DNA of 64,000 nt from Novispirillum itersonii subsp. itersonii ATCC 12639 (GTDB lineage Bacteria; Pseudomonadota; Alphaproteobacteria; Rhodospirillales; Rhodospirillaceae): assembly GCF_000381985.1 (NCBI RefSeq), contig NZ_KB907340.1:271209-335208 (forward strand), written 5' to 3'. Positions 7,830 through 17,023 of the stretch are shown here, one piece after another. Every line of letters starts with the position of its first letter. Within the stretch, counting starts at the first letter, position 1. Both the position numbers and the translations under genes were made by a program. Below the pieces are notes generated by a model. The model was not told the DNA's origin, did no database searches, and saw only the letters and a list, made by a program, of their open reading frames with translations.

Positions 7830-8474
7830 ATGAAAATCCTGGGCATCACCGGGTCAATCGGCATGGGAAAATCCACAGCCTGCCAGTTGCTGCGGCAGAT
7901 GGGGGTGCCGGTTCATGATGCGGACGCAACGGTCCATCGTCTGTATGGGCGGAAGGGGGCGGCTGTGCTCCCGATTTCCAATCGCTTTCCGGATGCGGTC
8001 AAGGATGGACAGGTTGACCGGGTGGCGTTGGGCCGGATGGTTTTTGGCAATAAACAGGCGCTGAGAGATCTGGAGCAGATCGTGCATCCGCTTGTACAGG
8101 CGGAGGAGCGGGCATTTCTTGCCCGTCATCGCCGACGGCGGACGCCGGTTGTCGCACTCGATATTCCTTTGCTGTTTGAAAGCCGGGGGGAACGGCGGTG
8201 CGATGCGGTGGCGGTCGTTACGGCGCATGCCCTGATTCAAGAGCAGCGCGTTCTGGCCCGCCCGGGAATGACAGAAGAGCGTCTGCGCCTGATCCGTGCG
8301 AAACAGATGCCGGATGCGGAAAAGCGGCGGCGGGCTGATTATATTGTTCCCAGTGGTCTGGGCCGGGGAGTGACGGTCCGGGTTCTGCGGCGTATTGTGG
8401 CCGATCTGACAGGCCGGAAAGACGTTTGTGATCACCGGAGCGTTTTCAGAACAGGCAGACGCCGGTTTCACTGA
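7830..8474 (+). CDS. coaE: Dephospho-CoA kinase
   Basis: Phosphorylates dephospho-CoA at the 3' hydroxyl, the last step of coenzyme A synthesis. 214 residues with a P-loop GITGSIGMGKST at 5-16, the DADATVHRLY segment that positions substrate, and the ALDIPLLFES motif. The C-terminal 20 or so residues (after VADLTGRKD) are basic and not conserved in the family. GAAGGGG precedes the ATG. The spacing to dnaQ is 32 bp, and coaE-dnaQ is the standard pair in this region. Confidence 0.95.
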   Translation: MKILGITGSIGMGKSTACQLLRQMGVPVHDADATVHRLYGRKGAAVLPISNRFPDAVKDGQVDRVALGRMVFGNKQALRDLEQIVHPLVQAEERAFLARHRRRRTPVVALDIPLLFESRGERRCDAVAVVTAHALIQEQRVLARPGMTEERLRLIRAKQMPDAEKRRRADYIVPSGLGRGVTVRVLRRIVADLTGRKDVCDHRSVFRTGRRRFH

Positions 8475-8506
8475 CACCATAAGATTATCCTAAAGGGATC
8501 CCTGAC

Positions 8507-9223
8507 ATGCGTGAGATTGTCCTCGATACCGAAACGACCGGCTTTGAGCCGTCCGAAGGACATCGGTTGGTGGAAATCGGCTGCGTTGAATTGTTGAATC
8601 ACGTTGCGACCGGAAACACATTTCACAAATACGTCAATCCTGAGCGTGAGGTCCCGGAAGAGGCGGCGCGTGTTCACGGCCTGACATGGGACATGCTGAA
8701 AGACAAGCCGCTGTTTGCCGATATTGCCGCAGAGTTTCTCGACTTCATCGGAGATTCTCCGCTGATCATTCATAATGCGGCATTCGATATGAAGTTCATC
8801 AATGCAGAACTGGCATGGGCTGGGCTGTCGACCGTCCCGTTCGAGCGGGCGATTGATACCGTCCAGATGGCCCGCCGCAAATTCCCCGGTGCTCCGGCCA
8901 GCCTTGACGCCCTGTGCCGTCGTTTTGGTATTGATAACAGTCATCGTGAGAAGCATGGGGCACTGTTAGACTCCGAGCTGTTAGCCGAAGTGTATCTTGA
9001 GCTGCGAGGGGGGCGCCAGCCGGGGCTGGTGCTGACCGCCGCCACCGGCCCGGTGGTGACGAAAGTGGAACGGATCGTGGTGGATCGTCCGTTCCGGGCT
9101 CCACGTCCTCATCATCCGACAGCCGAAGAACTGGAACGCCATCGCGCCTTTCTTGGGAAAAAAGTGAAAGGAGCGCTGTGGGATTCTTTTCTGGCTCCGA
9201 AAGGATCAGAACAGTCCCAGTGA
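8507..9223 (+). CDS. dnaQ: DNA polymerase III epsilon subunit (3'-5' proofreading exonuclease)
   Basis: Proofreading subunit of the replicative polymerase core. 238 residues. The DEDDh exonuclease motifs are visible: DTETTGFEP (6-14), then IIHNAAFDMKF, and HGALLDSELLAEVY with the catalytic His and Asp. The remaining 60 or so residues form a linker and C-terminal tail that in this family contacts the alpha subunit. The 3' end overlaps the convergent chrA by 18 bp. In many relatives secB follows dnaQ; here chrA does, and secB lies 16 kb away. Confidence 0.96.
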   Translation: MREIVLDTETTGFEPSEGHRLVEIGCVELLNHVATGNTFHKYVNPEREVPEEAARVHGLTWDMLKDKPLFADIAAEFLDFIGDSPLIIHNAAFDMKFINAELAWAGLSTVPFERAIDTVQMARRKFPGAPASLDALCRRFGIDNSHREKHGALLDSELLAEVYLELRGGRQPGLVLTAATGPVVTKVERIVVDRPFRAPRPHHPTAEELERHRAFLGKKVKGALWDSFLAPKGSEQSQ

Positions 9224-10531
9224 CAGGAGGGCCCCGCTGACGGCACAGACACTCAGGGCCGTTACCGGGCCCCGGCGCAGCAGCAGAAAGGCCAGCATGG
9301 CCAGTACGGCCGCGCTGGGCTGCAGGCTGGTTATGTCTGGCAGCAGAACATGAAGTGGCCCAAAGCTCCGCAGGGCGGTTTCCGTGAACAGAACATGGAG
9401 GCCGAACCACAGGGCCAGCGTCCCGATCACGCCGACAACCGCAGCGGTCAGGGTTGTCAGTCCGGCGGACAGGGCCTGATTACGGCGCAATGTCTCAACA
9501 AAGGGGGCGCCGACAAAGATCCACAGAAAGCACGGGGCAAAAGTCACCCAAGTGGTCAGCAGAGCGGTAATGGACCCTGCCACGAGCGGAGGCAGGGGGC
9601 CGGGGTCACGGTATCCGGCCAGAAAGCCGACAAACTGCACCACCATAATCAAGGGGCCGGGCGTGGTTTCTGCCAGCCCTAAGCCGTCAACCATTTCTGG
9701 AGTGGATAGCCAGCCAAAAGTGTCCACAGCCTGTTGGGCAACATAGGTCAGGACGGCGTAAGCCCCCCCGAAGCTGACCACCGCCATTTTGGAAAAGAAG
9801 ACGGCGATATGCTGATAGGTGCTGTCAGGCAGCAGCAGGGTGAGGCCGATCACCGGGGTCAGCCAGAGCAGCAAAAATACACCACCGACCCGCAAAGCCC
9901 ACTGTCCCGAGACCTGAGTATGGGCGGGAAGGGTGTCACCGAGCAGGGTAGCACGGGAATCCTGTGTTGCAGGCTGAGCAGATGCCTGTGGTCTGATCCG
10001 TCCGTAGAGGATACCGATGACCAAGGCTGACACAACCACGACCGGGAAAGGCACCTGTAACAGGCTGAGGGCAAGAAACGCCGCCACGGCGATGATCCGC
10101 AGGAAACCGGTTTTCAGGGCCCGCTTCGACAGCCGGAGCATGGCCTGAAGAACCAGAGCCAGAACCGCTGCCTTTAAACCAAAAAAGACCCCGTCGATCA
10201 TCGGCAGATGGCCGAGCAGGACATAAACCCAGCTGAGGCCCAGAATTGCCAGCAGACCGGGAAGGATAAACAGGCCCCCGGCGATCAGCCCGCCTTTTAT
10301 CCCGTGCATCAGCCAGCCAATATAGGTGGCCAGCTGCTGGGCTTCCGGGCCGGGCAGGAGCATGCAGTAATTCAGGGCATGGAGAAAACGCTGTTCACTG
10401 ATCCAGTGGCGTTCTTCCACCACTTCCCGGTGCATCAGGGCAATTTGCCCGGCAGGCCCCCCAAAGCTGAGAAGGGCAATCCGTGCCCAGACTTTGGTGC
10501 TGGCAGCAAGGCTGACGGTATGCTCAGGCAT
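9206..10531 (-). CDS. chrA: Chromate transporter, ChrA/CHR family (long, two-domain)
   Basis: Membrane protein of 441 residues with two homologous halves of several transmembrane helices each, the bidomain architecture of long-chain CHR proteins. Characteristic segments are FGGPAGQIALMHREVVEE and LPGPEAQQLATYIGW in the first half, and SFGGAYAVLTYVAQQAV with GLAETTPGPLIMVVQFVGF in the second. Family members export chromate or possibly related oxyanions; the true substrate here is unknown. No chrB regulator is beside it. It converges on dnaQ with a short overlap and looks like an accessory insertion between dnaQ and the next gene block. Confidence 0.92.
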   Translation of the reverse strand: MPEHTVSLAASTKVWARIALLSFGGPAGQIALMHREVVEERHWISEQRFLHALNYCMLLPGPEAQQLATYIGWLMHGIKGGLIAGGLFILPGLLAILGLSWVYVLLGHLPMIDGVFFGLKAAVLALVLQAMLRLSKRALKTGFLRIIAVAAFLALSLLQVPFPVVVVSALVIGILYGRIRPQASAQPATQDSRATLLGDTLPAHTQVSGQWALRVGGVFLLLWLTPVIGLTLLLPDSTYQHIAVFFSKMAVVSFGGAYAVLTYVAQQAVDTFGWLSTPEMVDGLGLAETTPGPLIMVVQFVGFLAGYRDPGPLPPLVAGSITALLTTWVTFAPCFLWIFVGAPFVETLRRNQALSAGLTTLTAAVVGVIGTLALWFGLHVLFTETALRSFGPLHVLLPDITSLQPSAAVLAMLAFLLLRRGPVTALSVCAVSGALLSLGLF

Positions 10532-10646
10532 TGGAAGGAATCCGGTCTGGCAGCGACGTATGGAGTCTCTGGGTACGGCCTGAACAGGAGGGCGGCAACC
10601 CCAGACTGACCGAGGTCACAAAAAGATCATATCCGGGTGGTGACTC

Positions 10647-11348
10647 TTACAGGGCTGGTTTAGCCGGACAGGTCCCATCCGCAACCGCGACAATCCATTT
10701 TGCCACCACAGCATTGATGGCATCGGTTTCCCACGGGATCATGAATTCATGATCATTGGGGAAGTCGCGTGGAGCCTTCTCCGCCAGACTGAGATAGGTG
10801 ACGAATTTTTGACCGCTGATCTCGTTGAAAAAGAATTCAAGGCGTGGGCGCTGGCCTTCAGCCCGGCGGTCGTCTGTACCATAGGTGATGGCAAACCCGT
10901 CGCCGCCATACAGGCTGGCGGTTCGCCGTGCGACCCGGCCGCGGTAACATAAAGGTTCCGCTTCCATAACGGTCTGGACCTGTGCCGCTTCCGGCGGAAC
11001 CGCTGCCGGGGGTGGGGTCTGTTCCGGCAGGACTGAACCAAGGTTCTGTACCGCAGCGGTTACCCCTTGCGGCGGCGGCGGGGCCTCTTCCGGCGGCGGG
11101 GCCTTTTCCTCGGTCGAGACCGAGCGGGCCATCTTTTCTACCGGGGCAGCCTGTTCCACCACAGTTTTGCGGGATGGATCCTGTGCCTGCACTTTGGTGA
11201 TCGGGGCTTTTTTCGGGGCAGGACTCTCTGGTTCCGAAGAAATTTTGACGTTCTGATAAAAATAGACGCCACCGACCACCACGCCAATCGCGAGGAGGGC
11301 ACTCAGGCAGCCGACCGCACCGGCTTTATCTTCTGCATCAAGGGCCAT
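10647..11348 (-). CDS. Unknown single-pass membrane-anchored protein with proline-rich linker
   Basis: About 233 residues from ATG 11348; a TTG six codons upstream is less likely. A short cytoplasmic N-terminus (MALDAEDKAG) is followed by one hydrophobic helix (AVGCLSALLAIGVVVGGVYFY). Next comes a long Pro/Ala/Glu-rich linker with PPPEEAPPPP and TPPPAAVPPEA, then a C-terminal domain of about 100 residues with two cysteines (EPLCYRG and DGTCPAK) that could form a disulfide. This fits an inner-membrane protein whose C-terminal domain lies in the periplasm. I do not recognise the family. It stands alone between chrA and the lactate dehydrogenase gene. Confidence 0.75.
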   Translation of the reverse strand: MALDAEDKAGAVGCLSALLAIGVVVGGVYFYQNVKISSEPESPAPKKAPITKVQAQDPSRKTVVEQAAPVEKMARSVSTEEKAPPPEEAPPPPQGVTAAVQNLGSVLPEQTPPPAAVPPEAAQVQTVMEAEPLCYRGRVARRTASLYGGDGFAITYGTDDRRAEGQRPRLEFFFNEISGQKFVTYLSLAEKAPRDFPNDHEFMIPWETDAINAVVAKWIVAVADGTCPAKPAL

Positions 11349-11428
11349 AGTTTTGTTGTGCCGCAAGTTGGGGATGTCGTCCAGTCCGGGCCCAGCCTCC
11401 CGGGGTCCGGACCGGTGGCTTCAGGGGG

Positions 11429-12391
<963 letters not shown>

Positions 12392-12469
12392 CTAACGGAT
12401 TACGGCGCCGGGAGGAATTGTCTTCTCCTGATCCTTTGATGACGCCCCGCCGGAAAATGCCGTCGCCGC

Positions 12470-13192
12470 TTATGGCAGAGTGACATCCGGTCGCCCGTTG
12501 TCCCGGTACCGGTCACGGACCCACAGGCAGACGACGATTGCCAGCAGGCTGCCCATGATGGTGTCTGACAGGTAGTGCGCCCCGACCGCAACACGGGAAA
12601 AGGCAATGGTTGCCCCGATTACCACATAGGCCGGACGGAACCGAGGATAGACAAACCACAGGGCGGTCATTGCCCCGACGATGGCCTGAGAATGTCCCGA
12701 CGGGAAGGAGTTATGCCCCGAGAAGGGGAAAAATCCGTAAACGCCTTCATTGAAATAAAACTTGGGACGGGCCCGTCCGAACAGAAACTTCAGGGCCTGA
12801 ACTGCGATCCCGGAGGCGGCAAGCGACATCAGGGCAAAGCCCCAGCTGCGGGCCCGTATCCGCCACAGTTCATGCGCTTCTGTCGTCAGAGACAGCCCGG
12901 CAGTGGCCATACAGATCAGCCAGCCTGCCGCAAAACCGATGTACCAGGGGCCGCCAAGGCCGATATCGGTAATGGTGCTGAAGAAGCCGCGGAGATCCCC
13001 CGACAGCTTCAGCCGCACCGCCTGTGACAGCCAGGCATCCAGTCCCAGAAACAACGGCAGGCAGCCGACCAGACCCCAGACCAGAGTGGCCAGCCGGGGG
13101 TGGCGGAGGCTCCAGATCCGGGCCTGCGACAGTGCGCGGGAGCCCAGATGCAGCGCCGGTGTCAAACGATGCCGGAGAGAGGAGAGGGACAT
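12470..13192 (-). CDS. PAP2-family membrane phosphatase
   Basis: 240 residues with about five or six transmembrane helices and the three phosphatase motifs of the PAP2 superfamily: KFLFGRARP, PSGH (in SFPSGHSQA) and SRVAVGAHYLSDTIMG, with the catalytic His. Such enzymes remove phosphate from lipid phosphates, including undecaprenyl pyrophosphate, phosphatidic acid or lipid A. It lies 32 bp downstream of a GT39-type glycosyltransferase on the same strand, so the pair may act on an undecaprenyl-linked or lipid A substrate; this is inference. AGAGGA precedes the ATG. The specific substrate is unknown. Confidence 0.88.
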   Translation of the reverse strand: MSLSSLRHRLTPALHLGSRALSQARIWSLRHPRLATLVWGLVGCLPLFLGLDAWLSQAVRLKLSGDLRGFFSTITDIGLGGPWYIGFAAGWLICMATAGLSLTTEAHELWRIRARSWGFALMSLAASGIAVQALKFLFGRARPKFYFNEGVYGFFPFSGHNSFPSGHSQAIVGAMTALWFVYPRFRPAYVVIGATIAFSRVAVGAHYLSDTIMGSLLAIVVCLWVRDRYRDNGRPDVTLP

Positions 13193-13224
13193 GGGGGGAT
13201 CCTCTGGCAGCAGAACTGAAAATG

Positions 13225-14868
13225 TTACGGGGTGGATCGGGTCAGCAGATGCAGGCGCACCGGCTTGCCACGGGAATAGTTCAGTCCGGTGACGACGCCG
13301 TGATCGGTGATCCGGGTACCGGCCGGGATCGCTTTATGAAAGTCTTCCAGTTCCGGCTCGTTAACCACAGCGACACTGTTTGGGGTTGTCATCAGGGCTT
13401 CGGCGGCCCCGGCCGGAGTGGTCAGGCGGGTTTTGGTTTCTGTCAGAAACACAAGGCTGGGTTCATGGTAGCCAACAGCGGCGACGGCGGCACCGGGGGT
13501 AACCTCGTCAATCATCCGGACCACATTTTCACTGACCCACAGATCTGACAGTCGCGGACCGACAAGTGTCACCAGTGTCACCTGTGTGATCCCTCCCAGA
13601 GCCAGCGCCCAGACCAGCGCGTTGAGGAAATGTCGACGCAGCACATGCCACCACACACCGGCAACCAGAACGACAGCAGCCAGTGCGGTCGGAATGGCCC
13701 ACAGGGTAAAGCCCCCGCCATGACGGACCGGCAGCCACAGCGCGGCCCCGGCGACAGCCAGCGCAATCAGGCTCCACAGAAGATACCACAGGCGGGCAGG
13801 CCATCCGGCCAGCCGGTCGTAGGTGCCATCGCGCACAGCCATCAGTGTGGCGGCGATCATCAGCGCCAGCGCCGGATACATCGGCAGGGTGTAATGAGGC
13901 AGTTTGGTCGGGATCAGTTCAAACACCAGCCAGGCCGGAACCGCCCAGGCGAGAGCAAAGCGCAGGCCGGGCAGGGCACGTTCCCGCCAGCTTCGCCCCA
14001 ATGCCGGCCACAGAAACAGTGAAGCAGGCCAAAGGGTCAGCGAAATCAGCAGCAGGTAAAAGCCGGGAGGGGCCCCATGGCTTTCCTGCGCGCCCAGCAG
14101 TTTGGGCAGCAGATCTTCGCGGACGGCTTTGCCGAGAAATTGCCCGTCGGTCTGTCCGCTGACGGCGGACATCCATGGGGCAACCATGGCAACGGTGATG
14201 ATGACCCCCATCACCGGGCGCAGGCCATGCAGCCAGCCGACCCGTTTGTCGGCGATACATAGGGTGATCACAGTCAGGGCGGTGATCATCGGTGTCACCG
14301 GACCTTTGATCAGAATCGAGGCCCCCATGCCCAGCCAGAAGGCCAGAGAAGCCCAGGACGGTGCCGCCTTGCCTCCACGGGACTGCATATAGATCAGTCC
14401 GAGACAGCCCTGTACCAGAGTGGTCAGGGCCAGCAGTGTCGCATCGGTTTTTGCCAGATGGGACTCAACTGTCAGCATCAGGGATCCGGCCATCGTCAGG
14501 GCGGCGATCAGGCCGATCCGGCGGTCAAAAAGACGGCTGCCGAACAGGAAAGTCATCAGAACCGTGGCAAACGCTGCCAGCAGTGACGGCAGGCGATAGG
14601 GCCAGGCTTCCGTCTTTGCCGGGTGGCTGAAGGCGTTTACTGCCGCAGCCTGCAGCCAGTAAATCCCGACCGGCTTCTTGGCGCGGAGTTCTTCCTGAAA
14701 GCGGACAACGATGTAATCGCCGCTTTCAACCATCTGCCGGGTCGCCTGCATAAAGCGGGATTCATCACGGTCCATTGCCGGCAGACTGGTCTGACCGGGC
14801 AGGAAGATGGCGGCACAGACCACCAGCAGCAGCAGATAGGGACGGAAGCCTTGAAGGATGGCCTGCAC
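13225..14868 (-). CDS. GT39/ArnT-like polyprenyl-phosphate glycosyltransferase
   Basis: Integral membrane glycosyltransferase of the GT-C fold. 547 residues from a GTG start at 14868 with about 11-13 hydrophobic helices. The first periplasmic loop has the metal and substrate motif DRDESRFMQATRQM and the KKPVGIYWLQ segment, followed by YRLPSLLAAF, all typical of ArnT/PMT-like enzymes that transfer sugar from a polyprenyl phosphate to lipid A or other acceptors. The soluble C-terminal part (about 60 residues after WVSENVV) completes the family shape. It is paired with the PAP2 gene downstream. Donor sugar and acceptor are unknown. Confidence 0.85.
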   Translation of the reverse strand: MQAILQGFRPYLLLLVVCAAIFLPGQTSLPAMDRDESRFMQATRQMVESGDYIVVRFQEELRAKKPVGIYWLQAAAVNAFSHPAKTEAWPYRLPSLLAAFATVLMTFLFGSRLFDRRIGLIAALTMAGSLMLTVESHLAKTDATLLALTTLVQGCLGLIYMQSRGGKAAPSWASLAFWLGMGASILIKGPVTPMITALTVITLCIADKRVGWLHGLRPVMGVIITVAMVAPWMSAVSGQTDGQFLGKAVREDLLPKLLGAQESHGAPPGFYLLLISLTLWPASLFLWPALGRSWRERALPGLRFALAWAVPAWLVFELIPTKLPHYTLPMYPALALMIAATLMAVRDGTYDRLAGWPARLWYLLWSLIALAVAGAALWLPVRHGGGFTLWAIPTALAAVVLVAGVWWHVLRRHFLNALVWALALGGITQVTLVTLVGPRLSDLWVSENVVRMIDEVTPGAAVAAVGYHEPSLVFLTETKTRLTTPAGAAEALMTTPNSVAVVNEPELEDFHKAIPAGTRITDHGVVTGLNYSRGKPVRLHLLTRSTP

Positions 14869-14921
14869 GGTAAACCCCCGGATCGGGACAAAGGGAAAAA
14901 CTGACGTGGTCTGTGATGTGG

Positions 14922-14955
14922 CACAGCCGGGGATGACAGGTCATCTCCGGCTGTG
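14922..14955 (-). terminator. Strong hairpin downstream of grpE
   Basis: A 15-bp stem (14922-14936 with 14941-14955, one G-T wobble) with a 4-nt loop lies 25 bp beyond the grpE stop. There is no clear U run, so it may end transcription inefficiently or protect the hrcA-grpE transcript 3' end. Confidence 0.55.
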
Positions 14956-14979
14956 GGACATACAGGAAAGAGCGGTAGG

Positions 14980-15615
14980 TCAGACGGTCTGATTGACGCC
15001 CGAGGCGTCCGGCGTATCGGTATCCGCTGCCCGCTGCGGCCCCCCGCGGGAGACGACAACCATCGCCGGGCGCAGCAGACGATCCTGAATCAGATATCCA
15101 TCCTGATAAACCATCACGACGGTGCCGGTGGGCACGTCGGTGCGGTCCACTTCCTGCATTGCCTGATGATGATGCGGGTTGAACGGCTGGTTCAGGCTGT
15201 CGATCCGGCGGACACCATATTTGCCCAGCGCGTTCTGCAGTTCCTTCTCCGTCATTTCAACACCGACGGCGAGGGTGTTCAGATCGGCGCTTGCAGCACG
15301 GGCCGCTTCCGGTGCGGCCATCAGGGCGCGGGTCAGGTTATCGGCCACCGGCAGCAGCTCTTTGGCGAAATTGGACATCGCATATTTGCTGTTGTCCTCA
15401 ATCTGCTTCTGCGCCATCCGCTTGGCGTTCTGGGTATCAGCCAGAGCCCGCAGATATTCGTTCTTCAGCTGGGCGACCTCGGCTTCCAGCGCGGCGATTT
15501 TCTCGTCGGCGCTCTGCACGGGCTCCGCCGATCCGGCAGCGCCTTCGGGGGCCTGTTCGGTCGCGGCGGCGGCAAGGATATCGTCAGGGATGGAGTCAGT
15601 GGAATGAGTGGTCAT
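14980..15615 (-). CDS. grpE: Nucleotide exchange factor GrpE
   Basis: Promotes ADP release from DnaK in protein folding and heat-shock recovery. 211 residues from ATG 15615 (MTTHSTDSIPDD). A long N-terminal coiled-coil (DEKIAALEAEVAQLKNEYL, ADTQNAKRMAQKQ) is followed by the SNFAKELLPVADNL core. The C-terminal beta domain carries NPHHHQAMQEV and GYLIQDRLLRPAMVVVS. An upstream in-frame extension to 15687 has no similarity. It lies downstream of hrcA on the same strand, a common heat-shock pairing; dnaK and dnaJ are not in the window. Confidence 0.96.
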   Translation of the reverse strand: MTTHSTDSIPDDILAAAATEQAPEGAAGSAEPVQSADEKIAALEAEVAQLKNEYLRALADTQNAKRMAQKQIEDNSKYAMSNFAKELLPVADNLTRALMAAPEAARAASADLNTLAVGVEMTEKELQNALGKYGVRRIDSLNQPFNPHHHQAMQEVDRTDVPTGTVVMVYQDGYLIQDRLLRPAMVVVSRGGPQRAADTDTPDASGVNQTV

Positions 15616-15742
15616 GGTCGTTCTGCTGTTTTCAAAAAGATCAGGGTGACTGTACGGGAAAGGGCGGGGCAGGGCCACCGCTCTCACCGCTTCCTCTGCC
15701 GCAGCGGACGGAAAAGCGCTGTCCGCTTTGGCATCCGGTGCG

Positions 15743-16783
15743 CTAACCGATCATCCTGCCGATCACCTTGGCGGTGTAATCGACCAGAGGGATGATACGG
15801 GCATAGTTAATCCGCGTCGGGCCGATCACGCCGATGGCCCCGACGATCTGTTCCCGGCTGTTCTGGTAAGGGGCAACGATCAGGGAGCATCCGGCGGCGC
15901 TGAACAGCTGATTTTCCGATCCGATATAGATCTGCACCCCATCGGCCCCCTGCACCAGATCCAGCAGGCGCAGCATATGCTCCCGCGTCTCCAAGGCATC
16001 AAACAGGGTACGGATCCGTTCCAGATCCCCGACGGCATGCACATCATTTAACAGGTTGGACTGACCGCGGACGATCAGCGCGGCATCGGATCCGGTTTCG
16101 CTCCAGGTGGCGAGGCCAGCCTGCACCACGCGGCTGGTGAGTTCGTCAAGCTGGGCTTTTTTGGAGTCGAGATCCGCAAGCACGGTGACGCGGGTTTCAT
16201 CCAGTGTCCGTCCGTTAAGATGGGCACTCAGATAGTTGCTGGCCTGATTGAGCGCACTGGGCGGCACCCCGTGCGGCACTTCGATCAGGCGGTTTTCCAC
16301 CACCCCGTCGGCGCTGACCATCACCACCAGCGCCCGGCCCGGTCCCAGACTGACGAATTCGATATGGCGCAGGGCACTCTCACTTTTCGGGGCGAGAACC
16401 AGCCCGGCCCCGTGCGACAGGCCAGAGAGCATCAGCGAGGCTTCGCCCAGAACCTGTTCGACACTGCGGCCGGCGCTGCGGCATTTGGTCTCCACTTCGA
16501 TCCGCTCGTCATCACTCAGCCTGCCGACTTCCAGCAGGCCGGAGACAAACAGCCGCAGCCCCTGTTCCGTCGGCAGGCGCCCGGCTGAGGTATGGGGCGA
16601 GTACAGCAGGCCAAGGTCTTCAAGATCCGCCATCACATTCCGGACGGTGGCAGGCGAGACGCTGTCGTTCATCAGGCGGGAGAGAGTTCGGGATCCTACC
16701 GGCTCGCCGGTCTGCACATAGGCATCGACGATAAGCCGGAGGACCTCGCGACTGCGCTCGTTCAGTTCAGCGATGGAGGTCAT
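15743..16783 (-). CDS. hrcA: Heat-inducible transcription repressor HrcA
   Basis: Represses groESL and related heat-shock genes by binding CIRCE operators. 346 residues. The N-terminal winged helix begins LNERSREVLRLIVDAYV and has the recognition segment PVGSRTLSR followed by SPATVRNVMADLEDLGLL. A GAF-like effector domain follows. The C-terminal IGVIGPTRINYARIIPLVDYTAK motif is highly typical. I did not find a CIRCE inverted repeat in the 240 bp upstream, so autoregulation is not supported here. The usual neighbour rph is absent; ggt is divergent instead. Confidence 0.97.
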   Translation of the reverse strand: MTSIAELNERSREVLRLIVDAYVQTGEPVGSRTLSRLMNDSVSPATVRNVMADLEDLGLLYSPHTSAGRLPTEQGLRLFVSGLLEVGRLSDDERIEVETKCRSAGRSVEQVLGEASLMLSGLSHGAGLVLAPKSESALRHIEFVSLGPGRALVVMVSADGVVENRLIEVPHGVPPSALNQASNYLSAHLNGRTLDETRVTVLADLDSKKAQLDELTSRVVQAGLATWSETGSDAALIVRGQSNLLNDVHAVGDLERIRTLFDALETREHMLRLLDLVQGADGVQIYIGSENQLFSAAGCSLIVAPYQNSREQIVGAIGVIGPTRINYARIIPLVDYTAKVIGRMIG

Positions 16784-17023
16784 GAGTGGTCCGTGCAGAT
16801 CCCGTGCGGAGCAATGGCCCTGCCGGAGTGCGGGCCTCTCTGGGGAATGTAGTTGCGGGGGCGCGGATCGTCAATTGCACCGGCAGACCGGTTACTCTTC
16901 CTTCCGGTTTAAAAAATGCCGGTATGACAATTCTGCGGTTGCTGGTGTGGTGACCGCATCGCTACGCTTTTTATCCGGCTGAGACAATAGCCGGAGACAA
17001 GAACATCAATCAGGGGCTTCACG

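Noticed and set aside
16784..17023. CIRCE operator upstream of hrcA
   Set aside because: No TTAGCACTC-N9-GAGTGCTAA or near match was found.
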